Below, in pieces: positions 1 to 8,063 of a stretch of 64,000 bases of DNA. Both the position numbers and the translations under genes were made by a program. Source of the DNA: Polyangiaceae bacterium (GTDB lineage Bacteria; Myxococcota_A; Polyangia; Polyangiales; Polyangiaceae); assembly GCA_025936115.1 (NCBI GenBank), contig JAICTZ010000004.1, positions 248,001-312,000 on the forward strand. The letters run 5' to 3'. Position 1 is the first letter of the stretch. Every line of letters starts with the position of its first letter. The notes beneath the pieces are model-generated. The model saw nothing but the letters and a program-made list of their open reading frames with translations, did not search any database and was not told the origin of the DNA.

Positions 1-477
1 CCCGCGGCGCCGCCCGCTCAGCCCCCCCCCACGGTCATCGCCGTCTCGCCGCCGCCGATCACGGTCGCCGTCATCACTCCGCCCGCTCCCGTGGCCCCCG
101 CTGCGCCTCCAGCGGCTGAACTAGGCGCGGGAGCAGCGCCGGTCACGGCGCCGCAGGAGCCCAGTCAACCCCACGACGCCGCGAGCGTGACGCAGAACAT
201 CCATATCGACAACCTGCATCAGGGGGACGTGTACCAACAGCTCGCGGTCATGCAGTACATGCAGCTGTTCGCAGGGGCGCCGTACGGAGGGTACGCGGGC
301 TACACGCCTGCTCCCGTAGCGCCGAGTCATCATCACACCACGACTTCGTCGTCGCCCTTTTCGACGCCGGCGCTGCCGGTCGCCGCGCCGCCTTTTCCGG
401 CGTTCCTCACGTCGCTCACGAACCCGGCGAATCCCTCTCCGACGTACTCGCGTCACGCCGGGCGAGCGTTCCGGTAG
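1..477 (+). CDS. 3' part of a Pro/Ala-rich protein, unknown function
   Basis: The reading frame is open from the first base of the window to a TAG stop, so the start lies upstream; a GTG at 91 is in frame but nothing marks it as the true start. The visible part is almost all Pro, Ala and Val, then a short mixed segment (about residues 61-80) containing QNIHIDNLHQGDVYQQL, then another Pro/Ser/Thr-rich tail. No enzyme motif is visible. It resembles a disordered linker or tail of a larger surface or regulatory protein. The function is unknown. Confidence 0.45.
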   Translation, partial: PAAPPAQPPPTVIAVSPPPITVAVITPPAPVAPAAPPAAELGAGAAPVTAPQEPSQPHDAASVTQNIHIDNLHQGDVYQQLAVMQYMQLFAGAPYGGYAGYTPAPVAPSHHHTTTSSSPFSTPALPVAAPPFPAFLTSLTNPANPSPTYSRHAGRAFR

Positions 478-528
478 CAGGCGACGAGCACGGTGGACGC
501 TGTGCCGAGTTCGGCTCAACCTTCCCGG

Positions 529-1368
529 GTGTCGAAGCGGTGCTTGGGTGTTGGTCCACGTTCTCTACTCTGTGTAGCGCTCCTGCTCGGCGCCTGCGGC
601 GGCGAATCCGCGCGCCACGGCGCGCCGGGCAGCGCGAGCGGCGCGACCCGCGGCATGTCCACGACCGGCGGCGAGGGCGGCGCCGGCGGCTCGTCACTCG
701 GTCATGGCGGCACGCTGCCGTCGGACACCGGGGGCAGCAGTGCGGTCGGCGGTGACAGCAGCGTCGGCGGCTCGAGCGCGGGCAGCGGTGCGGTCGGCGG
801 TGATAGCAGCGTCGGTGGAAGCGGTGGTTCGAACGACAAGGGCGGCGACGCGGGCAGCAGCGGCTCGCGTCCGGTTTCAGCTTGCGGCAACGTGACGTGT
901 CCGGCGATCCCGACGAGCTGCAAGCGCATCGTTCAAGAACCCGACGCGTGTTGCCCGACCTGCCTCGATACGGGCTGCGACGTGTGTCCGGCGGTCGACT
1001 GCGCCGAGGGCACGCACAGCGAGACCGTGCCGGGTGACTGCTGCCCGAGCTGCGTCGCCGATCCACCCGACGCGTGCGCCACGGGGCAGACGACGTACGC
1101 CGATGTGCGCGCCGCGCTGCTCGAGAAGTACGGCTCGAGCGGCTGCTCGAACAGCAGCGACTGCACGCTCGTCTCCGAGTACAACGCCTGTAACGTCGCG
1201 TGCGCCGTCGCGCTACCCGTGCCGACGGCGGTCAACTTCACGAGCAATCTCGACGCGCTCGGCAAGGACTGCGCGACGTGCCCGGCTCCCGCCGAGATCG
1301 ATTGTGAGGCCCAAGTCGCCGCGTGCGTGAACGGTCGTTGCGTCGCGCTGGACGCGACGGACAAGTAA
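529..1368 (+). CDS. Cys-rich lipoprotein with VWC-like repeats on a Gly/Ser stalk
   Basis: A GTG at 529 gives a compact lipoprotein signal peptide ending in lipobox LLGAC, which suits the gene better than the in-frame GTG at 493. After the lipidated Cys come about 75 residues of Gly/Ser/Thr/Ala stalk. Then follow two tandem Cys motifs, each ending in CCPTC or CCPSC, which resemble von Willebrand factor C repeats. The C-terminal part also has many Cys residues, including CATCPAP and a terminal CVNGRC. It is probably anchored in the outer membrane with a disulfide-bonded head. No catalytic motif is seen; the role could be adhesion, inhibition or structure. The gene stands alone. Confidence 0.75.
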   Translation: MSKRCLGVGPRSLLCVALLLGACGGESARHGAPGSASGATRGMSTTGGEGGAGGSSLGHGGTLPSDTGGSSAVGGDSSVGGSSAGSGAVGGDSSVGGSGGSNDKGGDAGSSGSRPVSACGNVTCPAIPTSCKRIVQEPDACCPTCLDTGCDVCPAVDCAEGTHSETVPGDCCPSCVADPPDACATGQTTYADVRAALLEKYGSSGCSNSSDCTLVSEYNACNVACAVALPVPTAVNFTSNLDALGKDCATCPAPAEIDCEAQVAACVNGRCVALDATDK

Positions 1369-1492
1369 GCGCCCGGCTTCGGCCGAGCGCAGATTGTGGG
1401 CACGACGCGCTCGCGCGCCTACATGCGTCTGGCGCGAGCAAGTGGCAAATCCGGGTCTCGTGGGTGATATTGTGTAACGCTTGTCTGTTGCC

Positions 1493-4400
1493 ATGCAGAC
1501 GAAACGGGCCCCGGTCATCGGCGTACTCACCCCGTTCACTGGCGGGTTCTACTACGGCGCGGCGATGGCGGGCATCGAGCGTGTGGCGGAGGCGCGTGGG
1601 GCGACCGTCGTCGCGCTGCAGACGACGGGACTCGAGCTCGCGACGGCCGAGGCCACGGACGACCAGTACTTGGGTCTGGATTCGATCGACGGCTGGCTCG
1701 CCGTTAATCAATTCGAGGCGCCGGCGTTCACGGCGCGCATTCGAGCGCGGGGCGTTCCGCTCGTGTACGTGAACAGCCGCTCGGAGGCGCCGGGCGGCTC
1801 CAGCATTTTGCCCGACAATCACACGAGCATGCGCGCCGCCGTGCGTCATCTGATCGAGCACGGCCATCGCAACATCGCGTTCGCGGGTTTTCTCGGACAA
1901 GTGGACTTACGCGAGCGTTACGAGGCGTACGTTGCTGCGCTCCGCGAAGCCGGGCTCGAGATCGATCCGGCGCTGCTCTTCGAAAGTCAGGCGAACTTCG
2001 AGCTCGAAGGCGAAGAGCTCGGCCAGCGCATTCTCGCCGCGGGCCTGCCGTGCACGGCGATCGTCGCCGGCACCGATCGACTCGCGCTCGGGATCCTGTC
2101 TCAGCTCAGAAACGCCGGGCTTTCGGTGCCCAAGGATCTCGCGCTCGTCGGCTTCGACGACATCGAACAAGCTCAGCTCGTCGATCCCCCGCTCACGACG
2201 GTGCGCCAAAACTTCGCGCTCGTGACCGCGACGGCCACGGCGACGCTGCTCGACCATCTCCTCGGCGGCACTCCGTTGCCGCTCGTCTTGCGCGTGCCGA
2301 CGACGTTCGTCCGCCGGCAGTCGTGTGGCTGCCGCGCGGAGTACGATCCGAGCCTTTCGCTACCGAGCGCGGGGGCGGCGGACGCCGAGGAAGATCTGGC
2401 TGCCGCGCTCCGTGCCGTGGCGACGCGGGATCGTCTGGACGAGGGTCCTCAGGCCTGGCCGGGCGCCCGCGCGATGGCGGCGTGGCTACGGCGCGTCGAG
2501 CGCGGCGAGCCGGCCCTGGATGATCAGGACTTGAACGCGCTCTGGAGCGATTTTCTCGAAGGTCACCGCGACGCGGCCAGTATCGACCAAGTGCTCACGG
2601 TGCTCGAAGGGCACGTGCGTACCTGGCCGGTCGACGTGCGGGGCGGGCGGGCACTCGCGAGCGCGCTCCGCCAGCTGCGCGTGGCGCTGATTCGCAATTG
2701 GCGGCGCCTCGAGATCGAGCGCAACCGCTTTTACGAGTCGGTCGCCGAGGCCAACGCCAAGATCAACCACGCGCTCGCCAGCTGGCGACCCCACGCCGGC
2801 ATGGACCTCTCGTGGTTGCGCTGGACTCGCGCCTCGTATGCTTGCCTCGCGCTTTGGACCGAGCCGGTCGACGGCGCGCCCCGCTCGCTCGAAGTGGTCG
2901 GGGAATACGCGGCAGAAGCAGGCACCGAGTGCCTGCGCGGGTCGAGCCACCTGCCGTCACACTTTCCACCGCGCCGGATTGGAGAGCTCGTGAGCGGCCT
3001 CGGCAAGCGCCACGTCTTCACGATGGTGCCGGTCAAGAGCGGCACGCGTGACCGCGGCTTGCTCGCGATCGCCGCCCCGATCGAGGTCGAGCTCCTCGAT
3101 CGCGTGGGCAACGCCGGCGATTGGGCGGCGCAGGTCGGCACTGCCCTCGAACGCGCCGAAATCGACCAGCAGCTCAGAAAGAATGCTTTCCAGGACGCGC
3201 TCACGGGTCTGCCGAACCGCGCGCTCTTGATGGAACGGCTCGAAACGTTCGCGCTCGAAGGACCCGAGCGCTCCTTTGCTGTGCTCTTCCTGGACCTCGA
3301 CGACTTCAAGAAGATCAACGACAGCAAGGGGCACTCGGCGGGCGACCAACTGCTCGTCGCGATCGCCGGCCGGCTCGAGCGCGCCGTGGGCGCGGCGGGC
3401 GTCGTGGCTCGGCTCGGCGGCGACGAATTCGCCGTCGTCGTGCCGTGCGCCGAGGGAACGCGTGACGCGCTCGCGCAAGTGGGCGCGCTGCAAACGGCGC
3501 TGCGCGCCCCGTTCGTGCTGGACGGCGATGTCGTCTTCATTTCGTGCAGTATCGGCGTCGCGCTCGCGACCAAAGAAAACGCCTCGCCCGCCGCGCTGCT
3601 GCGTGACGCCGACACGGCCATGTACCGCGCGAAGCTCGAGGGCCCGGGCCACTGGGAGGTCTTCCGTCACGGCATGCACACGCAGGCCGTCGAACGTTTG
3701 CGCCTCGATTCGCGGCTGCGCCAAGCGCTCGAACGCGAGGAGTTCGCGCTCGTCTACCAGCCGATCATCGCGCTCGCCGACGGGCGCCCGCTCAGCGCCG
3801 AGGCGTTGATCCGCTGGCACCACCCGGAGCAAGGCCTGGTCTCGCCGGCGCGCTTCCTCGCCGTGGCGGAGGAAGTCGGCCTCTCGATTCCGATCGGCAA
3901 ATGGGCGCTCGCGACGGCCTGTCGCGCCGCGAAGAGCTGGCAACGTGAAGGCGCTCCGCCCGTGTACGTCAGCGTCAACGTGGCGGCCGAGCACCTCTTG
4001 AGCCCGGGCTTCGTCGACCTCGTCGAGAGCTTGCTCGTCGAAAACGGCCTGAGCCCCCACGCGCTCGGGCTCGAGCTCGTGGAGCGCAGCTTGGCGCACG
4101 AGCGCGATCTCACGATTCGCGTGCTCGGCCGCTTGCAAGATCTCGGCGTGCGCGTCGCGATCGACGACTTCGGCACCGGCTACTCCTCCCTGAGTTACCT
4201 CAAGGACTTCCCCGTGAGCGTCCTCAAGATCGATCGCAGCTTCGTGCACGGGCTCGCGAGCGACTCCCGCGACAGTGCCATCGTCCATGCCATCATCACG
4301 ATGGCGCGCGGTCTCGGGCTCGGCGTCGTGGCCGAGGGCATCGAAACGGAACAACAACTCGAGGCGCTCGAGGCCCAGGGCTGCGACGCCGTTCAGGGCT

Positions 4401-4519
4401 ACCTCTTGAGTCGCCCCCTCGAGCTCGCGGCGTGCCGCACGTTCCTCGCGAACGAGCAGCCCACGGTCGCGCGCCAATCCCCGAGCCAACGCGCGGCGGC
4501 GCTCCGGCTGGTCCAATAG
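1493..4519 (+). CDS. LacI-type ligand-binding domain fused to GGDEF and EAL domains
   Basis: The product has 1008 residues. Residues 1 to about 280 match the periplasmic-binding-protein-like sensor of LacI repressors, starting directly at the first beta strand (VIGVLTPFTGG) with neither a DNA-binding helix-turn-helix nor a signal peptide, so the sensor should be cytosolic. A GAF-like middle section follows. The GGDEF motif is intact at residues 642-646 and the EAL motif at 770-772, with the later EAL-domain motif DDFGTGYSSL also present. The RxxD inhibitory site before GGDEF is not recognisable. The enzyme probably makes or degrades cyclic di-GMP in response to a small molecule, perhaps a sugar. 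The ATG at 1493 is preferred to a TTG at 1481. Confidence 0.9.
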   Translation: MQTKRAPVIGVLTPFTGGFYYGAAMAGIERVAEARGATVVALQTTGLELATAEATDDQYLGLDSIDGWLAVNQFEAPAFTARIRARGVPLVYVNSRSEAPGGSSILPDNHTSMRAAVRHLIEHGHRNIAFAGFLGQVDLRERYEAYVAALREAGLEIDPALLFESQANFELEGEELGQRILAAGLPCTAIVAGTDRLALGILSQLRNAGLSVPKDLALVGFDDIEQAQLVDPPLTTVRQNFALVTATATATLLDHLLGGTPLPLVLRVPTTFVRRQSCGCRAEYDPSLSLPSAGAADAEEDLAAALRAVATRDRLDEGPQAWPGARAMAAWLRRVERGEPALDDQDLNALWSDFLEGHRDAASIDQVLTVLEGHVRTWPVDVRGGRALASALRQLRVALIRNWRRLEIERNRFYESVAEANAKINHALASWRPHAGMDLSWLRWTRASYACLALWTEPVDGAPRSLEVVGEYAAEAGTECLRGSSHLPSHFPPRRIGELVSGLGKRHVFTMVPVKSGTRDRGLLAIAAPIEVELLDRVGNAGDWAAQVGTALERAEIDQQLRKNAFQDALTGLPNRALLMERLETFALEGPERSFAVLFLDLDDFKKINDSKGHSAGDQLLVAIAGRLERAVGAAGVVARLGGDEFAVVVPCAEGTRDALAQVGALQTALRAPFVLDGDVVFISCSIGVALATKENASPAALLRDADTAMYRAKLEGPGHWEVFRHGMHTQAVERLRLDSRLRQALEREEFALVYQPIIALADGRPLSAEALIRWHHPEQGLVSPARFLAVAEEVGLSIPIGKWALATACRAAKSWQREGAPPVYVSVNVAAEHLLSPGFVDLVESLLVENGLSPHALGLELVERSLAHERDLTIRVLGRLQDLGVRVAIDDFGTGYSSLSYLKDFPVSVLKIDRSFVHGLASDSRDSAIVHAIITMARGLGLGVVAEGIETEQQLEALEAQGCDAVQGYLLSRPLELAACRTFLANEQPTVARQSPSQRAAALRLVQ

Positions 4520-4594
4520 CCTCCTCTGCCGTTCGCGGACGAATAAGCGTCTAGACGGCTGGCCCCGCGGCGCGCGAGCAGCCATGCTCGGAGC

Positions 4595-6856
4595 GTGCCC
4601 CTGGCGGACGCCACGCTGAGCGTCGCGCTGCTCGGCCCCACGAACACGGGCAAGACGCACCGCGCCGTCGAACGCATGCTCGAGCACACGAGCGGGATGA
4701 TCGGCTTGCCGCTCCGGCTCTTGGCGCGCGAGGTGTACGATCGCGTGAGCGCGCGCATCGGCGAGGAGCGCGTCGCGCTCGTGACGGGCGAAGAAAAACG
4801 CGTGCCGCGCCGGCCCGACTACTGGGTGTGCACGACCGAGGCGATGCCGCTCGCCCGCGAGGTCGATTTCGTGGCGGTAGACGAGATCCAGCTCGCCACG
4901 CACGACGAGCGCGGGCACGTCTTCACCGACCGCTTGCTGCACGCCCGCGGCCGGCGCGAGAGCTGGTTTTTGGGTTCGGGCGCGATGCGACACATGGTCG
5001 AGCGCCTGGTCCCTGCGGCGCGTCACGAAGAGCATCCGCGCCTGTCGCGCTTGAGCTACGCGGGAACGAGCAAGCTGTCGCGGCTGCCGCCACGGAGCGC
5101 GCTCGTGGCGTTCTCGATCCCCGAGCTCTACCGGCTCGCGGCCAAGCTACGCGCGTTTCGCGGCGGGGCGGCCGTCGTGCTCGGCGCGCTCTCGCCACGC
5201 GCGCGCAATGCGCAGGTCGCCATGTTCCAGGCGGGCGAAGTCGACTACCTCGTCGCGACCGACGCCATCGGCATGGGGTTGAATTTGGACGTGACGCACG
5301 TCGCCTTCGCGTCGCTCCGCAAATTCGATGGCCGCGGCGAACGCTCGCTCTCGGACGGCGAGCTCGCGCAGATCGCCGGTCGCGCGGGCCGCTATTTGCG
5401 GGACGGCACGTTCGGCACCGTGGCGCCCCTCGAGCTCGGGCGTGAAACGGCTCAGCACATCGAGCAACACCGCTTCGAGCTCGTGCGCCGCGTTCGCTAC
5501 CGCAACGCCGATCTCGACTACTCCTCGGCCGCCACCTTGCTCGCGAGCCTCGAGGCTCCGCCGCCAGCGTCCCATCTCATGGCAGTGCCCGCGGCCGTCG
5601 ACCACGCCGCTCTACGCACGCTGCTCGCCGATTCGGAAATCGCGGCGCTCGCCAAACGCGGCCCCGGACTCGAGCTATTGTGGCAAGTCTGCCAAATCCC
5701 GGATTTCAGAAAAATCCTGTTCGAGGTGCACGTCGAGCTCTTGCGCGACGTGTACTTGCGGCTCGTGCGTGGGCCGCTGCCCGACGATTACGTGGCGGCG
5801 CTGCTCGCGGAGTTCGAGGACGAGCGCGGCGACGTCGACACGCTGCTCTCGCGCACGACGCGCCTGCGCACCTGGGCGTACGTCGCCCATCGCAGCGACT
5901 GGATGAAGCGCCCCGAACACTGGCGCGAACGCATCGCCGCGCTCGAGGACCGGCTGAGCGACGCCTTGCATCGCTCGCTCGTCGAGACGTTCGTCGAGCG
6001 CAAGGGCAAGCCGCGCCGGTCGTCTTCTTCGAGCGCCCCGGCGGACGGGCGCGGAGTCTCGCGACCGAACGCGCATCCGCTCGCGGCGCTCGAACGTTTT
6101 CGCGAGCCCGCCACGCCCGCACGCCCGCGCGAGGAGCTCTTCGCGGAGCTCGCCGACGCCCCGCACTCGAGGTTCGAGCTCGACGACCGCGGCGAAATTT
6201 CGGCCGAAGGCGTGGCACTCGCCGTACTCCGCGGCGGCCCTTCGCTCACGCTGCCCGAAGTGCGCCTGTACGACCTCGCGCTGCCCGCGGGTATCCAGAG
6301 TCGCTTGCAGCGCCGCTTGCTCGCCTTCGCTCGCGACAGCGTCGGGCGGCTGCTCGAGCCGTTCGCCCCGCTGCGCGCCTCGGAACACGCGCCGCTGCGC
6401 GCCATCGCGCACCAACTCGAACGCGGTCTCGGCAGCGCCCTCACGCGCGAGCTCGCGAGCTCGCTCAGAACTCTCACGCCCGACGATCACGCGCTGCTCG
6501 ACGCGCTCGGTGTCCGGCTTGGATCGCTCGGCGTCTTCGTGCCCGCGCTCTTGTCGCAGCGCGCCGTCACACGACGCGCCCTCTTCGTTCGCACCCACCA
6601 CCCCGAGCTCCGATTGCCGCCACTCATGCGCCCGAACCAGCGACGCGACGGGCTCGCGCCGTCCGTCTGGCTCGCTCTCGGTTACGTCGTCGTCAGCGAC
6701 GTGGCACTGCGCATCGATCTTGCCGAGCGCGCCGCGCATGCGCTCGCCGCGGGTCGCCCCGAACCCGAGGCCATGCGCCCGCTCGGACTCCCGCGGCGAA
6801 GCGCGCAGCGCCTCGTGGCCGCGTTGCGAGGCGAAGCTTCCGCGGCCACGCTTTGA
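4595..6856 (+). CDS. Suv3-like superfamily 2 RNA helicase
   Basis: A 753-residue helicase beginning with GTG. Walker A is GPTNTGKT at about residues 14-21, motif II is DEIQ at 96-99 as in Suv3 helicases, and motif VI is QIAGRAGR near residue 260. The C-terminal half is Arg/Leu-rich and matches the extended Suv3 C-terminal region in kind. Suv3 enzymes unwind RNA in degradosome-like complexes, which makes RNA turnover the likely role here. The gene is followed after 6 bp by a nitronate monooxygenase gene, so the two are probably cotranscribed, although no functional link is obvious. Confidence 0.88.
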   Translation: MPLADATLSVALLGPTNTGKTHRAVERMLEHTSGMIGLPLRLLAREVYDRVSARIGEERVALVTGEEKRVPRRPDYWVCTTEAMPLAREVDFVAVDEIQLATHDERGHVFTDRLLHARGRRESWFLGSGAMRHMVERLVPAARHEEHPRLSRLSYAGTSKLSRLPPRSALVAFSIPELYRLAAKLRAFRGGAAVVLGALSPRARNAQVAMFQAGEVDYLVATDAIGMGLNLDVTHVAFASLRKFDGRGERSLSDGELAQIAGRAGRYLRDGTFGTVAPLELGRETAQHIEQHRFELVRRVRYRNADLDYSSAATLLASLEAPPPASHLMAVPAAVDHAALRTLLADSEIAALAKRGPGLELLWQVCQIPDFRKILFEVHVELLRDVYLRLVRGPLPDDYVAALLAEFEDERGDVDTLLSRTTRLRTWAYVAHRSDWMKRPEHWRERIAALEDRLSDALHRSLVETFVERKGKPRRSSSSSAPADGRGVSRPNAHPLAALERFREPATPARPREELFAELADAPHSRFELDDRGEISAEGVALAVLRGGPSLTLPEVRLYDLALPAGIQSRLQRRLLAFARDSVGRLLEPFAPLRASEHAPLRAIAHQLERGLGSALTRELASSLRTLTPDDHALLDALGVRLGSLGVFVPALLSQRAVTRRALFVRTHHPELRLPPLMRPNQRRDGLAPSVWLALGYVVVSDVALRIDLAERAAHALAAGRPEPEAMRPLGLPRRSAQRLVAALRGEASAATL

Positions 6857-6862
6857 CCCGTC

Positions 6863-7918
6863 ATGGCAGAGCGGCACTGGCTCGAGCACCTGGGCGTCGC
6901 GTTACCGGTGATTCAAGCGCCGATGGCGGGCGCCCAAGACGAGGAACTCGCGTGCGCGGTGGCGACTGCAGGCGGACTCGGCTCCCTACCGTGCGCCTTG
7001 CTCTCGGCGGCCGCCGTGTCCGAGCAAGTCGCCCAATACCGGCAGCGCACGCACGCTCCCGTCAATTTGAACTTTTTCTGCCATCGATCACCGCCGCCGT
7101 CCCTCGACGCACTCGCCGCCGGGCGAGCGCGACTCGAGCCGTACTACCGCGAGCTCGAGCTCGAAGACGTGGGCACCTCGGGCGCGAGCCGCCGCCCGTT
7201 CGACGCGGAAATGTGCGGCGTCGTCGAGGCGCTGCGACCGGAGGTCGTGAGCTTCCACTTTGGTTTGCCGGACGCTGAGCTCGTCGAACGCGTGCGCGCC
7301 ACGGGCGCGCGGCTCATAGCGAGCGCGACGACCGTCGCCGAAGCACGGGCGCTCGAAGCGGGCGGCGTGCACGCCGTCATCGCGCAGGGCGCCGAGGCGG
7401 GCGGACACCGCGGCACGTTCCTCGCGCAACGCAGCGACGACGACGCCGAGCTCGGGACCTTCGCGCTCGTCCCGCAAATCGTCGACGCCGTGCGCGTGCC
7501 CGTGATTGCGGCCGGGGGCATCGCTGATGCACGCGGCGTCGCGGCGGCTCGAGCGCTCGGCGCGCGCGCCGTTCAGGTGGGCACGGCGTACCTGCGCTGC
7601 GCCGAAAGCCGCATTTCCGTGCCCCATCGCCGCGCGCTCGAACAGGCGCGAGACGACTCCACGCGCGTCACGAACCTCCTCACCGGCCGCCGTGCCCGCG
7701 GCATCGTCAACCGTGTCATGCGCGAGCTCGGCTGCCTCGATGCGTCGGTGCCACCGTTCCCGCTGGCTGCCACGGCCCTCGCGCCACTTCGAGCGCGGGC
7801 GGAAGCCGCGGGCAACGGCGACTTTTCTCCGCTGTGGGCAGGGCAAGCGGCGGCGCTCGCGAGCGGCACCTCCGCCGCGCATGAGCTGACAGAGCGACTC
7901 GCAGCCGGGTGGTCCTGA
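6863..7918 (+). CDS. nitronate monooxygenase family flavoprotein
   Basis: The 351-residue product opens with a typical 2-nitropropane dioxygenase start (PVIQAPMAGAQD) and carries the flavin-binding elements IAQGAEAGGHRG and AAGGIADARGV followed by GARAVQVGTAYL, characteristic of the FMN-dependent TIM barrel. These enzymes oxidise toxic alkyl nitronates. The length fits the family. It starts 6 bp after the helicase stop, implying one transcript. Substrate specificity cannot be read from the sequence, and a role as an enoyl-ACP reductase of the related FabK type is less likely but possible. Confidence 0.9.
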   Translation: MAERHWLEHLGVALPVIQAPMAGAQDEELACAVATAGGLGSLPCALLSAAAVSEQVAQYRQRTHAPVNLNFFCHRSPPPSLDALAAGRARLEPYYRELELEDVGTSGASRRPFDAEMCGVVEALRPEVVSFHFGLPDAELVERVRATGARLIASATTVAEARALEAGGVHAVIAQGAEAGGHRGTFLAQRSDDDAELGTFALVPQIVDAVRVPVIAAGGIADARGVAAARALGARAVQVGTAYLRCAESRISVPHRRALEQARDDSTRVTNLLTGRRARGIVNRVMRELGCLDASVPPFPLAATALAPLRARAEAAGNGDFSPLWAGQAAALASGTSAAHELTERLAAGWS

Positions 7919-8063
7919 ACTCGTACAACCGACGCCGAACTCGTCCGAGGACGAGCTGAACGCGCAACGTGACTTGGAGGGGCGACCAATCATATGCTTC
8001 TGGACGGGCTACGCGCGGCCGTCTCTCACCGGGGGCTGAGCCGAGCTTTAGGAAACCACGCAC

